Positions 1 through 11,199 of a DNA stretch of 64,000 bases are shown piece by piece. Under the pieces are notes generated by a model, which was not told where the DNA came from, searched no databases, and worked only from the letters and a program-made list of their open reading frames with translations. This stretch comes from Adiantum capillus-veneris (lineage: Eukaryota > Streptophyta > Polypodiopsida > Polypodiales > Pteridaceae): contig CM043963.1 in the NCBI GenBank assembly GCA_014529385.2, positions 66,041,895 through 66,105,894 on the forward strand, written 5' to 3'. A program made the position numbers and the translations under genes. Numbering within the stretch: the stretch's first letter is position 1; each line of letters opens with the position of its first letter.

Positions 1-107
1 CCTGCCACCCATCAACCATATTGTACTTGATTCACTTTTTAAAAAAAGTGCAAGGGTAGATAATAGACCCAAAATAGTCACCCACAAGACGCATTGTTTG
101 CAAAATT

Positions 108-228
108 GACAATTGTACACATCATAGGCAAAATGAATTGATTGGCAAATGTAATAATGACAATTGTACAACATCATAGGCATAAAGAATTGATTGGCAA
201 AAGGAATTGCGGTGACAAATGTAATAAT
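108..228. repeat. imperfect tandem duplication, ~51-70-bp units
   Basis: Two copies of a segment beginning gacaattgtaca and containing atcataggca and gaattgattggcaaa lie head to tail at 108-158 and 159-228. The second copy carries a short extra insertion. The rest of 1-300 is AT-rich CACTA-internal sequence with no recognisable gene. Confidence 0.7.
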
Positions 229-302
229 ATACATGGTTCAAAAAGACGTATAAAATCCGTCTCATGATACATAAGCTATGAGAAACCCTAAACTAATGCT
301 AT

Positions 303-1097
303 CTAGCTGCGGCTAAACTGACGTCGTCTAGTCAGACGTCTCATCGCGTCCAAGCGGCGTATCTGTCGGATTCTGCAAAAAAAGACAATAAGACAGCTTT
401 CAGTAAGTAGAAACATATAACGACATTTATAAAACAATACAAAAAATAGAAAAGAGTAAACCCTAATACTAACCATGCCGCCGCGAGAACTGAGAATGTC
501 CATCAGGGCGTTTAAGCCCTTCCTGCCTGCGTACTCGTGCTCGTACGGTGTGGGATCACGTCCTGTCATCGACCACTGTCAAAACATACAAAGATTTCAT
601 TATGTTAGAATTAAAAAACTCATAAACCCTAAACTATCGAACATAAAGAGCAATGCAAAAACACTTACAAAATCGGCCTCAAATGATGCCCATCCACCGC
701 TCCCCAAGTGGTGCGAGCTCCCTACCTCTACTCGCGCTCTGGCTGCATCCTTTTGTTGCTTCCACTTGTCCGGATTCTCGCGCGCTGCTTTCTTCGCATT
801 CTTCCAATCTTCTTTGGCCAGCCAATCTGGCCTGTTCCACCCATTCTTGATTTCTTTTTGCACTTCGGAACGCTTGTGTTTGCAGTATTCGCGCATTCGA
901 ATCTTCATCAGGTCTTCATTGAAGCGCTGATCCCGTGTTGGAACGGGAAACTCATTATGAAGTATGCTGATGACTCTATTTTTTAAATCACTTGGTACTT
1001 CACTCCATTTGTTTAGTATGTAGTGTCTAAACAGTGATAGCCGTTTTTCGGCTCTCCATAATTGCCATACTAGATTACTCCACCCTACCAAATTCAC
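303..1097 (-). CDS. Transposase_24-like (Ptta/En/Spm plant transposase) ORF of CACTA element 1, spliced
   Basis: The minus-strand reading frame from 1,097 to about 690 encodes a basic helical protein containing LFRHYILNKWSEVPSDLK, a run of Lys/Arg-rich helices, then a GSSHHLGSGGW segment. This is the usual profile of the second plant CACTA ORF, in which a KxNxxNR-like basic block precedes H-x-x-GS. The frame appears to continue after a short intron in 580-475 with TGRDPTPYEHEY, again typical of the family's C-terminal part (GR.PT..E). The splice sites are inferred from a ttttgacag-type acceptor on the minus strand. Function is inferred to be accessory DNA binding or regulation of CACTA transposition. 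It lies downstream of TNP2 in the same orientation. Exact exon ends and the start codon are uncertain. Confidence 0.6.
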
Positions 1098-2617
1098 CCA
1101 AACGCTATGGCTATCCTTACCATTTCACTGTACATAGGCGTGTGTGAGTTAGGGGGCTTTTCCCATATCTTCTTAAAAACCCTCAGCTAGCTAGTCACTG
1201 GGCTAGGTGAGCCAAAAAAAATAAAAAATAAAAGTATATTATGGCCTCTTTGTGTGTAAATATTTCATTGTATATATGGCCTAAATATAGGGATTTTTTA
1301 TAATTATTTTGGTATTTATTTAAATATTTCTACTTAGGTGTGTGTTTTATTAAACCTATGTACACCTTCTTTCATCCTCTTACACCATAAGTATATTTTT
1401 TGCCAATATGTACATATTCTAACCTCATTTTTTTCCTTTATACAAATCACTCCCACATTTTCACCCTCACCCTCGTGAAAACAAAAAATTGATTTCTACT
1501 CATTAGTTACGTTTATTATATTATTTACTTGCATACCTTTTCCTCTTTCACCCAAAATAATTCAAGGAGGGACCATATCATATGATTCCAATATCTTTCC
1601 ATATCCATAACTCCTCCATATTTTTATTATTATTTTTACTCATTATTCTAACACCATGTGCTCATTGAGCTAAAGTCCATGAATAGTCCATACACTAGTC
1701 CCACCATGTATATATTTCTTATTTCACCAATAATCCTCCTCCATGCATGGGTCAAGGGCAACTTGAATGCTTTGTATTATAATATGACAAAGGAGGGGCT
1801 CACTCTTGGATGCATTGTACAAATTCAACAAAGGAGGGGGCCACTAAAAGACTTTTGCAGGCATAAAAAACAGGCTTTTTGGTGAGAATTTTGGCACCTA
1901 TCTCCACTCCGAATTTGGAGCGGTGGTCAAAAGAGAAAATGTAGCCCACGCTCTGAATAATCACCTCAAATTTTTTCATGAATTTTGGAGCTACCAGCGG
2001 TGAGCTATGATTTTTTGAGTGGACCCCAGTCTGCCCACTTTTCTCACAAGTAGCCCTTAGTCTTCTCTCACCCTTCCACACACCTACTCACTCTTACACA
2101 TCCCTCCCTCTCCTTCCCTCACTCAAACCTGCAATCTCCATGGCTTCTCCCACCCTCTTCACCATTACCCTTCTCTCTCATCCCTATAGTTCTTTTATGA
2201 ACCTCTACATACATACACCCTCTCCATGTCTCTCTCTATTGCTTCTATGTTACAATTTCATTTACCTCTCCTAAAATATCTAAAATTCAGCATCTTAACC
2301 ATGATAACTTCTGCAAATTGAGGATTTTTCATCAACAAATCCTCTTTTCATCGTGGTGGTCAACCGTGGCGGCGGCGTAAAGAAGCGAAGAAGAAGAAGA
2401 AGACCAGCGGTCATTTTTTCCACAATCTACACAAGGGTGAGTTCAAGCTTCTTCAAAGCTTCACCATCTCAATGATTCTCTTTTAATTCACCCCTCTTCC
2501 TTCATCAAATCAACTCACTCTACCCATTGTAAATGTAACATTAACTTTCTAGTGATTACTAACGACTAACATACTAACACAAAATAGCATTGACCTAACC
2601 ATAAAAGACACCTCACC
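1098..2617. other. CACTA-internal AT-rich spacer, no gene recognised
   Basis: This stretch is AT-rich at 1,200-1,660 and CT-rich at 2,040-2,260, where it resembles a plant 5' leader. I found no protein family, LTR pair or RNA gene in it. Its length suggests either a long intron or an old nested insertion; no boundaries could be fixed. Confidence 0.4.
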
Positions 2618-4620
2618 TCAAGACATGTGTATAGTAACTCTCTCTCTCTCTCCCATGATTATCTTGAACCATTGCACGTCGAACAAGTCGACAAAAAATC
2701 CTCTGTAATCGATCCTCAAAATCTCTTGCAGCGTGCCGAAGTAAGTGAGTTCCGCCACCACAGGATCTGCATCAGAGGAACGTCGTCGACTAGACTGTTC
2801 AAATTTTGCCATGATTCCACAATCTTGAGTAAAACGCTTTTTGTCGATTCGTTCCACCCTAAAATGTCGACCTTTACACCATGCTGCTGTGTATGACTTA
2901 TACTACAACGATTAAAGATTATGAGTGGCCGTTCAAACGTTTATAAATAAAGTCACTTGCTAGTCGTACATTGCAAACTTACCTTGGTCGCGCAACGCCG
3001 AGAGTACTCCCACTCTTCCTCAGTCACTTCGTCACCGCATTGTTGTGCGCTTTTCAATTGGTCGTGCAACCATCTTAAGCTCATGAAGGTTGGTAGGCTC
3101 TCTAGAACCGCTGGATAGTGCATCGGTGGTCGTCTTCCCCGTCTCCACTCGATTCGTGCCCTTTGTCGCTCTTGCTTTGCATCCTCATATTGTGAAATCC
3201 ACTTTTGCATCACTGGATTGTGAAGCATGCAAAATCGGTTGATTTTAGCCTCTAGATCTTCCGTCATCTTCTTCTCAACACCGAGATTGCACATGACAAT
3301 CCCAGATATGCGCTCATCATCTATGGTTCGCCATAGCGTGTCCCGGGCTTTATCAAATCCGTCTAGCCACTCTCCAATGTACACTAGGGACTCTGATACC
3401 AACCAACCTTCTGCCATGCTACCCTCCGGACGTGCCTTTTGACGCACATATCCCTTAAGCGTTTTCATGAAACGTTCTAAGAAGAACATCCATCTGGAAT
3501 GAACTGTGCCAGCTATTTCCACCTCATCAACTATGTGAACAAGAAGATGCACCTGAATGGTTAGCATGGTAGTAGGAAAATGTTTCTCAAACATGCACAC
3601 AAGCTCCGCAGCATTTAGTTTGGCGAATGGTATGGAGTCTACGTTGATCTCCTTTTGTGAGATCCATTGCACCAGCTTTGCAAGTTTGTAGATTGTGTTA
3701 CGGACGTCGAGAGACAAACATCCCTCAATGGCAACCGGTAAAATAAACTATAAAGTATGTGCAGCAATGATATTAAAGTCCACATTTTATGCAATGATAT
3801 TAAAGTCCACTATGAACGTACCTGACACATTTTATGCCAATCGTGTGACTTCAAACCGGTAAGCTTTCCTTCTTTAGTAAAACACGTTCGGAGCGAGTGC
3901 ATTACGCCAGTGGGGGTCCGCAAAGATCGAATGGTCTCTTTTACTTTGCGTTCTTGGGCTCCTGTGAAAATCCATGGTGCTTTAGGGAGTTTTATCGATC
4001 CATCAGACGCTGTTTGCGGCCAATATTGCTCCATATGATCCACATTTCTAAGGTCAACTCTGGCTCCCAAAGTATCTTTCTTGCCGGTCAGATGGTTCCA
4101 TAGTAGATTACCCACATTCTTGAATATGTGCATTGGATCGAGCAAGTGATTGATCATGAGTCGGGGCCAGTATGGTAACTCGTACCATAGAGATAGTCTC
4201 TTCATCCCTGGAGGCAATCCGTCATCGCACATGTCCTTCTGCTCTAACCATGCTTGTGCAGACATCCTTGGTGGCTCTCTTCCCAAAAAGCCATCGCGTA
4301 ACACATGATTCTCTGGAAGATACGCTTGATGACCTTCGTAGATTTGCTTCTTCAGTGAGGGTGCCCTACGTGCATTCAGTCTAGGTCCACATGTGACACA
4401 TGCTCTGTATCCGTTTGTTTGAAGCCCTGCATGTATACACATGATAATAGATCAACTATGGGAAAAAACAAGATTTACAGTGTCTGAATGAGGAGTGTCA
4501 AGAGATCACCTGAGCATTCTGTTAGCCCGGGATAGTCATGCATGGTCCACATTAGAATGCCTCTGATCAATGCATCCGTCGCACAGCATGCTTGCATTGA
4601 TTACAAGGACATAAGATCCT
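2618..4620 (-). pseudogene. CACTA TNP2 transposase, C-terminal half (Transposase_21 end, DUF4218, DUF4216), element 1
   Basis: Minus-strand exons read in order. About 4,560-4,510 encodes MWTMHDYPGLTECSG (TNP2 WT.xD.P motif). Exon 4,442-3,830 carries the CPTCGP-like CVTCGP, LPYWPRLMINHLLDPMHIFKNV and SHDWHKMCQ motifs of Transposase_21. About 3,730-2,960 is DUF4218, with VHLLVHIVDEVEIAGTVHSR, FLERFMKTLKGYVR and the EGSMAEGW segment. About 2,857-2,640 is DUF4216 (YFGTLQEILRIDY..., DVQW). The family acts as the DDE-type transposase that binds and cuts CACTA ends. The N-terminal half, which should contain the SDG.NPFG motif, is absent. Upstream there is only a CT microsatellite and a captured HIPP fragment, so the gene is truncated and probably dead. 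Introns are inferred from frame changes. Confidence 0.85.
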
Positions 4621-4736
4621 CGTTGAGAGATAGGTGTTTCGGTTGGACGGTCCCACATCCTCGTCACTACTCATAATGAGGATAAAAATCTTATAACCTG
4701 GACAAAAAATTTAATATTCTATTGGCATTCTTCGTC

Positions 4737-4740
<4 letters not shown>

Positions 4741-4825
<85 letters not shown>
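4741..4825. repeat. (CT)n microsatellite, ~85 bp
   Basis: An essentially pure CT dinucleotide run, located directly upstream (minus-strand sense) of the first detectable TNP2 exon of element 1. In element 2 similar GA/CT runs sit inside TNP2 introns, so this one may mark the position of a lost intron or breakpoint. Confidence 0.95.
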
Positions 4826-4828
<3 letters not shown>

Positions 4829-5099
4829 TTACCTCACATTCTCTAGTCATGTCAAATCCCCGCACACCTCGGTCTAGAGGTGCACGGAGATCAGAACCAC
4901 CGGGTTATAATCTCGTCTTTATTGTTCAATACCTATATTTGTGGGTACAAGAAATCTACACACCCACGTCTACATGATACTGCATGTAGTGGACAAAACC
5001 CCTTTGCCTCTTCTCTAGCTGTAGCACTTCACAACATCTTAACATCTTTTCACAGAAGATCTTTTCACTGTTCGTCTAACTCTAAACCCTAAACCATAA

Positions 5100-5263
5100 G
5101 TAATTCTTGCGTGGACTCGAACTAACGTAAATAAGCGTAAATCTAAATAAACGTAAATCTAACTAAAAATAAACCTAAATCTAATTTAACGTAAGTCTAC
5201 ATCTAACCTAATCTTTAACGTCTTTTGGGATAGTTTCCTACGACGTTAAAACTCTCTTCTTCT

Positions 5264-5296
<33 letters not shown>

Positions 5297-6010
5297 ACCT
5301 AAATAAACCTAAGTCTAATCTAATATAACATAAATCTAAATCTAACGTAAATTATGTTATATTAAAAACAAAGAACTAAACTAACAGGGATTATAAGAAC
5401 CTTAAAACTGATTTAACACATAATTTTTCACATAACTCGGCAAGAGTTGGCATTCTCATCACTAAAGATGTGAGAGTTAACTTCCGGCGGTGACGCTGCC
5501 TCATCTCCATCGGCATCTGATGACAGCAATTGGCCCTTTAGACCGTTCTTGCTCTTGTTACTAACTTTGAAGTTGCTGTTGAATGACTAGAGGTTGTCTA
5601 GATGGTCATTGTGTCGGGGATGTAGTGACTCTTGCCGCCCTGAAGATCCACCTTCTTCCCTATCTTCTGAAGACATTTCACCAGTACTTTTGGATCGACG
5701 GAGCCCACCATGAGTGAAGGCAGCAATACCCTATATTCCATTGAGGGCTTTCTTCACCCGCTTCATGCAGGCATCGCAGTCTATGGAGACCTAAATCTAA
5801 TCTAATATAACGTAAATCTAAATCTAGCGTAAATAAACGTAAATCTAGTTAAAAATAAACCTAAATCTAATCTAATTTAAATTAAATAAACCTAAATCTA
5901 ATTTAACATAAGTCTACATCTATCTTAATCTTTAACGTTTTTTAAGATAGTTTCCTACGACGTTATAACTCTCTTCTTCTTGTGTGTGTGCGCGTGTGTG
6001 GATGTGTGTG
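5100..6010. repeat. pair of ~200-bp direct repeats flanking the HIPP cassette
   Basis: Repeat A (about 5,105-5,290) and repeat B (about 5,815-5,995) share, in the same order, short AT-rich units (aaataaacctaaatctaat), the block aagtctacatct, and tagtttcctacgacgtta followed by actctcttcttcttgtgtg. A shorter third remnant (tagtttcctacgacgtta) lies at about 6,148-6,165. The pair brackets 5,428-5,790, which encodes the captured HIPP fragment. The internal tetra- to hexamer repetition (cgtaaatctaa, cctaaatctaat) is itself microsatellite-like. Confidence 0.8.
5428..5790 (-). pseudogene. captured host-gene fragment: heavy-metal-associated isoprenylated plant protein (HIPP) with HMA domain and CaaX end
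   Basis: On the minus strand, 5,790-5,735 reads VSIDCDACMKRVKKALNGI, the metal-binding loop and helix of an HMA domain (M/I-D-C-x-x-C). In a second frame, about 5,715-5,650 reads GSVDPKVLVKCLQKIGKKVD, the last strand-helix of the same fold. The frame then continues through a low-complexity Ser/Asp/Pro tail to NANSCRVM and a stop at 5,428-5,430; CRVM is a good farnesylation (CaaX) box. HMA plus a variable linker plus CaaX is the plant HIPP architecture, known for metal binding and membrane-linked roles. The copy has at least two in-frame stops and a frameshift and lacks the start of the gene, so it is a captured, decayed fragment inside the CACTA element, in the same orientation as TNP2. Confidence 0.75.
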
Positions 6011-6169
6011 CCAATAAAAAGAGATAAATGGTATAACCTTTCTATCACCCATGCCAAGTATGATAGATTGATTATGCCATTTCCCTCTTGAATAATAGGT
6101 CTTGAGTTCAACTCCTCGTCGGCTAGATCTTTAGGTCTTTTAATTTTAATTAGTTTCCTACGACGTTAA

Positions 6170-6378
6170 ATTAGTTTCTCTCTCTTTCTCTCTCAATGTG
6201 TGTGCGTTTTTTTGGATCGTATGCATGTTTTCTCTCTCTTTTCCTCTCTCAATGTGTGCGTTTTTTGTTTATGCATGTTCTCTCTCTCTTTTCCTCTCTC
6301 AATGCGTGCGTTTTTTGTTTATGCATGCTCTCTCTCTCTTTTCCTCTATCAATGTGTGTGTGCGTTTTTGTTTATGTT

Positions 6379-6436
<58 letters not shown>

Positions 6437-6582
6437 AACACTATGTGTGTGTGTGTATGTGTGTGTGTGTGTGAGAGAGAGAGGGAGAGAGAAAGAGGGG
6501 AAGGGAACATGAGAATGAGGAGAGGGAAGGAGCATACATGGCTCTCCTTCCTCTCCTCGTGTGTGTGTGTGTGTGTGTGGAG

Positions 6583-6625
<43 letters not shown>
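6170..6625. repeat. ~50-bp tandem repeat (4 units) running into CT, GT and GA microsatellites
   Basis: Four units of the form tctctcttttcctctctcaa + tgtgtgcgttttttg + tttatgcatg occupy about 6,173-6,380. They pass into (CT)n at 6,382-6,433, (GT)n at 6,442-6,473, GT again at 6,559-6,579 and (GA)n at 6,589-6,622. All long reading frames across this stretch are products of the low complexity. Confidence 0.9.
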
Positions 6626-6631
<6 letters not shown>

Positions 6632-6658
6632 TTACCTGCTCCTTGCTTGAGGGCGCCG

Positions 6659-6687
6659 AAAAACTCAGATCTGAGATCTGAGTTTTT
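6659..6687. repeat. palindrome near CACTA terminus, 13-bp arms
   Basis: Arms 6,659-6,671 (aaaaactcagatc) and 6,675-6,687 are exact reverse complements separated by tga. It sits about 150 bp from the terminus and could be part of the subterminal transposase-binding region. Confidence 0.85.
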
Positions 6688-6718
6688 GGGCGCGCTCGGT
6701 TATTTTTTTAGCCCAGTC

Positions 6719-6776
6719 GGCGTCGCTATGAGCGTCGCAAATTTACAAAGAAATTTGCGACGCTCATAGCGACGCC
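6719..6776. repeat. perfect 26-bp subterminal inverted repeat of CACTA element 1
   Basis: Left arm 6,719-6,744 and right arm 6,751-6,776 are perfect reverse complements around a 6-nt spacer (acaaag). Each arm contains two gcgtcgc-type motifs, and two more copies of agcgtcgct follow at 6,793-6,800 and 6,807-6,815, before the terminus at 6,838. Clustered short repeats in both orientations close to the end are the known binding-site arrangement of CACTA transposases; that these are the binding sites is inference. Confidence 0.85.
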
Positions 6777-6840
6777 GGGAATTTTTTTTTTGAGCGTCGC
6801 TGTGTGAGCGTCGCTAATATGAATAGCCTCTTGTAGTGTT

Positions 6841-7820
6841 AATGTTGCAATTTGGTCGACAGCTACTAGGAATAATGTGTATCAAATCCTTGCAGCACTA
6901 AACAACTTAGCTGAGGATACATTGCCTTTCTTTGCAATTTGGTCGCAAGATGTTTGCTACACCGCTCAAACTCAAAAATTGTTTAGACCCGACAATCCAA
7001 ACGTTGAGGCAATGTTCAAGCCTCTAGCCAAAATTTCCATGGGGTTTGAATGTGATCCACAAAGAACAGTGCTTATTGATGACTCTCCTTACAAGGGATG
7101 TATTTCACCAGCAAACAATTGCATTTTTCCACCACAATTTGATGCTGAGAAGATGGTTGACAATATGCTCTTGGAGGAGCTACTGCCATACTTGATTCAT
7201 CTTGATGAGAGAAGGGATGTGCGTGATTTAATTGCTTCTAATCGTTATGGACAACCTATAGTGACAAATGATAGTGAATACAAACAAATCATGGAGTATT
7301 GGAAGCAGAAAAATGATGTTTGGTCAGCTAAGGTGTTCTTTACAAGAAGAATACCACCTGCAAAAGGTGACAGGGATGAAACTATCATTGAAAATGCAAG
7401 TGACACAAGCCACCGCAATGAAATGAGAAGAGCCCAAATACAAGAGATGCAAAGGAGCGTACACCCATTGAAAGCATGAAGGCATCACAATTGACCACTT
7501 TAGCTAGGCAATTGGGTTGTAACACAAAAGGAGTTTTGAAGGCAACCACAGCAAAGGCTTATATAAATAAGGTGAAAGCTGAGAACAATCTTCTAAGGCT
7601 GGATAGAAAGCAACCCTAAGGTACTAGTGACATGTCATATATTCTTGATACACTATTTGAACACTCATGTGCATGGTATCTAACAAATCTTTCTTTTTAT
7701 TCCTTCCTGCAGGATCTTACAAAGGATACTACTAGATGGAGCTCAATCAATAGAGATTTTGATATGTTTGCTCAAAATAATGAAGCAGTCATTTACATTT
7801 TTTGTTTATCAATTTCTTGA
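6841..7820 (+). pseudogene. FCP1/NLI-interacting-factor-like phosphatase, 3' half, interrupted by CACTA element 1
   Basis: Immediately after the CACTA end the plus strand reads NVAIWSTATRNNVYQIL and continues to 7,477. It includes TVLIDDSPYKGC (HAD motif IV region, DDSPYK) and IFPPQFDAEKMVDN...LLPYL, the hallmark C-terminal part of the plant FCP1-like (CTD-phosphatase-like) HAD family. The N-terminal part with the nucleophile DxD motif is not in the window because the transposon is inserted between. After 7,477 the frame shifts; 7,478-7,617 encodes a helical tail (LARQLGCNTKGVLKATTAKA). A final exon with acceptor ttccttcctgcag runs from about 7,714 to 7,820. The insertion makes it a pseudogene unless the element is spliced out as an intron. 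The family dephosphorylates phosphoserine; the substrate here is unknown. Confidence 0.75.
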
Positions 7821-7968
7821 GAGACTTTCTTTTAGTTTGTAATCATCAAATGAAATGAAAAGTATCCTTCTTATAAGATTGCTGATCTTTTTCTCGTTCA
7901 AAAATTTCAATTGTGATTTATAGTTTTGTTAGCATGAGATTGTGCTTTTTTAGTTTGAAAAAAACTGT

Positions 7969-8052
7969 CAAAGATCCAAGTCTTTTTGGCTTTACTTAAG
8001 TTATTAATTGTGAAAGATCCAAGTCTTTTTGCTTTACTTAAGTTATTGATTG
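7969..8052. repeat. short tandem duplication (~45 bp)
   Basis: The block aaagatccaagtcttttt + gctttacttaagttatt occurs twice in succession with one-base differences. It lies in the 3' flank of the phosphatase fragment. The stretch 8,053-8,600 holds no recognisable gene. Confidence 0.75.
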
Positions 8053-8599
8053 TCTATGTAATAGTCCTTAAAACAATATCGGATGGCTTTCTTGCTCCCA
8101 TGTCTCACATTGGTCTTTAGGTAAGACAAGTGGTGACCTTGAAAGTATGGTCTCATATCTCGATCAAGTGAAGAGACATGAAGCTTAAATATCACTACTA
8201 TGTATCTAGTGTTAAACTCCATCAAGACAAAGATACTAGAGTGCCAAATTGCAGTCTAGTTTAAGTGAAAATCCATTTGAGCTAAGGTAAAACTTATAGT
8301 GCCTCATTTTTCTAGGATTCTACACCATCAAGGAAGTTAGAATCTAGCACAAACCAATTAAGACTCTTTTGGAGCCTAGATAGGACAATTCATGGAACTT
8401 AAGAGACTTATTATTGAGTTAGAGTCTAGTTTAGATAAGCAAAAGATCTTCAAACCAGCACTTGACTTTCTTACTATTCAATATTCAAAGTCCCTTGAGG
8501 CTAACAAACTACATACCTACTTGTAACCTAACTAATGAGTAATTATATAGATCTAAGCAAGTATATATAATGAGTCTTCAAACTAATAAACCAAGGGAA

Positions 8600-10915
8600 G
8601 AGAGTAGCAAGGTCCACTACTTGTCCAAGCTCAGCTCTAGACAACATAGAAAGATGCTAGTTCTACTAATTGTCTAATTATAGGCATGGAGAAATGATAG
8701 AAGGTTGAACACTTGTCCAACCTATCATCTCTAGTAAGATGGGAGGTTTGGCCTTAAGATTCACCATGTAACCAACCTATACATCATTGTATTATGAAGA
8801 GTAGAAAAGCAAAGCTCCACCACTTGTCCAAGCTAGTTCTAAAATCCACATGGAGATAAGCAAGCTCCACCATTTGTCAAATCTCTCTTCCATTAAAACA
8901 TGAAAAAACTCATCTATGTTGTACAGGGGGGACTTTTTTCCAAGGTCCACCACTTGTCCAAGCTAGGATCCATTAAAACATGGAAATAAACAAAGCTCCA
9001 CCACTTGTCCAACCTTTAGAGTTGCAAAGTGTATGGGTTGTCTAAACTAGGTATGGGAAAATAATTGAAGGTCCACCACTTGAAACATGGAGCGAAGCAA
9101 GCTCCACCATGTCTCCAATATGCTAGACTCCATTGAAACACCCTAAACCCATGATATTTTGTACATGGGGGATGTACATTCAAGATCCACCACTTGTCCA
9201 ACCTAGTATCCCTAGTAGCTTGATAGCTTTGGTCTCAAGATTCACCACTTGTCCACTCTATGTCATTGTATTAAAAAGGATTGGGTGTTAAGGTCCACCA
9301 CTTGTCCAACCTATAAGGTTATATTTTAAATGGTTGTTTTTCTCACAACTTGAACTACCCATGATATGTTTTATATGGGAGTTTTGTTTCAATTTCCACC
9401 ACTTGTCCAAGCTAACTCTATTGAAACATAGAGAGAACCAAAGATCCACCACTTGTCCAAGCTAAGCTATATTGAAACATGGAGAGAAGGATGCTCCACC
9501 ATTTCTCCAAGATAGGCTTCATTGAAACATGGAGAGAAGAAAGCTCCACCATGTCTCCAAGCTAGGATCCATTTAAATGCCCTAAACCCATTTTATTTGT
9601 ACATGGGGGGTTTTATTTCAAGGACCACCACTTGTCTAACCTATTATCCCTAGTAGCACGAGTGGTTTGGTCTCAAGATACACCACTTGTACACTCTATG
9701 TCATTATATTAGGAAGAACTATGTATTAAGGTCCACCACTTTTCCAACCTATAAGATTATATCTTAAATGGTATCCTTTCTCACCACTTGAAATGCCCAT
9801 GATATGTTTTACATAGGGGTTTCATTCCAAGGTCCACCACTTGTCCAAGCTAACTCTATTCAAACATAGAGAGAAGCAAAGGTCCACCACTTGTCCAAGC
9901 TAACTCTATTCAAACATAGAGAGAAGCAAAGGTTCACCACTTGTCAAAGCTAGGCTCCATTGAAGCATGGAGAGAAGTAACCTCCATCATTTTTCCAAGA
10001 TAGGTGCCATTCAAACATGGAAAGAATCAAGATCTACCATGTCTCCAAGATTCTAAGCTCCATTGAAACACCCTAAAACCATGATATTTTGTACATGGGG
10101 TGTTTACATTCAAGGTCTACCACTTCTCTAACGTATTATACCTAGTAGCATGAGTGGTTTGGTCTTAAGATTCACCACTTATCCACTCTATGTCATTATA
10201 TTAAGAATAATTGGGTGTTAAGGTCCACCACTTGTCTAACCTATAAGGGTATATCTTAAATGGTATCCTTCACCACTTGTCAAGGTCCATCACCACTTTT
10301 CCAACCTGTAAGGTTATATCTTGAATGATATTTTTCCTTATCACTTGTAATGTCCATGCTATGTTTTACAAAGGGGTTTTGTTCCAAGACCCACCACTTG
10401 TCCAAGCTAACTCTATTGAAACATAGAGAGAAGCAAAGTTCCACCACTTGTCCAAGGTAGGCTCCATTGAAACATGGAGAGAAGGATGATCCACCATTTC
10501 TCCAAGATAGGTTCCATTGAAACATTGAGAGAAGCAATCTCCACCATGTCTCCAAGCTAGGCTCCATTGAAATACCCTAAACCCATAATTTTGTACATGA
10601 GGGGTTTACATTCAAGGTCCACCACTTGTCCAACCTATTATCCCTAGTAGCACGAGTGGTTTGGTCTCAAGATTCACCACTTGTACACTCTATGTCATTA
10701 TATTAAGAAGAACTATGTGTTAAGGTCCACCACTTGTCCAACCTATAAGGTTATATTTTAAATGGTATCCTTTCTCACCACTTTAAATGCCCATGATATG
10801 TTTTACATGGGGGTTTCATTCCAAGGTCCACCACTTGTCCAAGCTAACTCTATTAAAACATATAGAGAAAGAAAGGTCCACCACTTGTCCAAGCTAGGCC
10901 ACCTTGAGACCTAAA
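8600..10915. repeat. degenerate satellite: 50-bp core unit inside ~440-500-bp higher-order units
   Basis: The core starts tccaccacttgtccaagct and continues with attgaaacat and agagagaagcaa; consecutive cores at about 9,396, 9,446, 9,496 and 9,546 are 50 bp apart. Blocks of about four cores alternate with a longer segment containing tccctagtagca, tttggtctcaagattcacca, tatgtcattatatta and a gatatttt/tacatgggg block. The tagtag landmark recurs at about 9,213, 9,651, 10,143 and 10,645, giving a higher-order period of 438-502 bp. Several dozen copies of ccaccacttgtccaa are visible. No reading frame in it looks genuine. Confidence 0.9.
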
Positions 10916-11199
10916 TACCCATTCTACACTAGAGCATTGGTTAAGCCTTATGCACTTCAAGCATACCTTTAACAACAAGTAGTAGTTATTAGTTGACTTA
11001 AGTCTAGTTGACCTCCATGGTATTGAGACTAAGAGAGAGTGTAGCATAAAAAAGAGTCAGGATTTTCATTTGACTTTCTTTCTATTAATGAGTAGATCAT
11101 AGATGGATTTTGGTATCTAATAAAACCTAAGGGTAGACAATGTAAAACTCATGTCTATTGTTGTGTTTGCATTAAGTGTTCTTGTTCTTTCATTTCAGA

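Larger units (their letters stand above)
1..6838 (-). mobile_element. CACTA (En/Spm-type) DNA transposon, element 1, left end outside window
   Basis: The right boundary is seen directly: 6,827-6,838 on the minus strand reads CACTACAAGAGG, the canonical CACTA terminus, and it is preceded inside by a subterminal inverted repeat built from the motif gcgtcgc. Read from that end, the minus strand holds microsatellites, a captured HIPP fragment (5,790-5,428), TNP2 exons (about 4,620-2,620) and a Transposase_24-like ORF (1,097-303). The next three bases after the end, TTA, would be the target duplication, but the partner lies off the window. The junction falls inside an FCP1-like phosphatase reading frame that resumes at 6,841. 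TNP2 lacks its N-terminal half, so the element looks non-autonomous. Confidence 0.85.

Noticed and set aside
1205-2600. Nested solo LTR or retroelement in CACTA element 1
   Set aside because: No paired ends, target duplication or coding sequence could be found.
5080-5098. Telomere-like repeat (aaaccctaaacc)
   Set aside because: Fewer than two full units; common by chance in plant intergenic DNA.
6196-6769. Overlapping ORFs of Leu/Ser/Cys/Val repeats
   Set aside because: Products of the 50-bp tandem repeat and the CT/GT/GA microsatellites inside the CACTA end.
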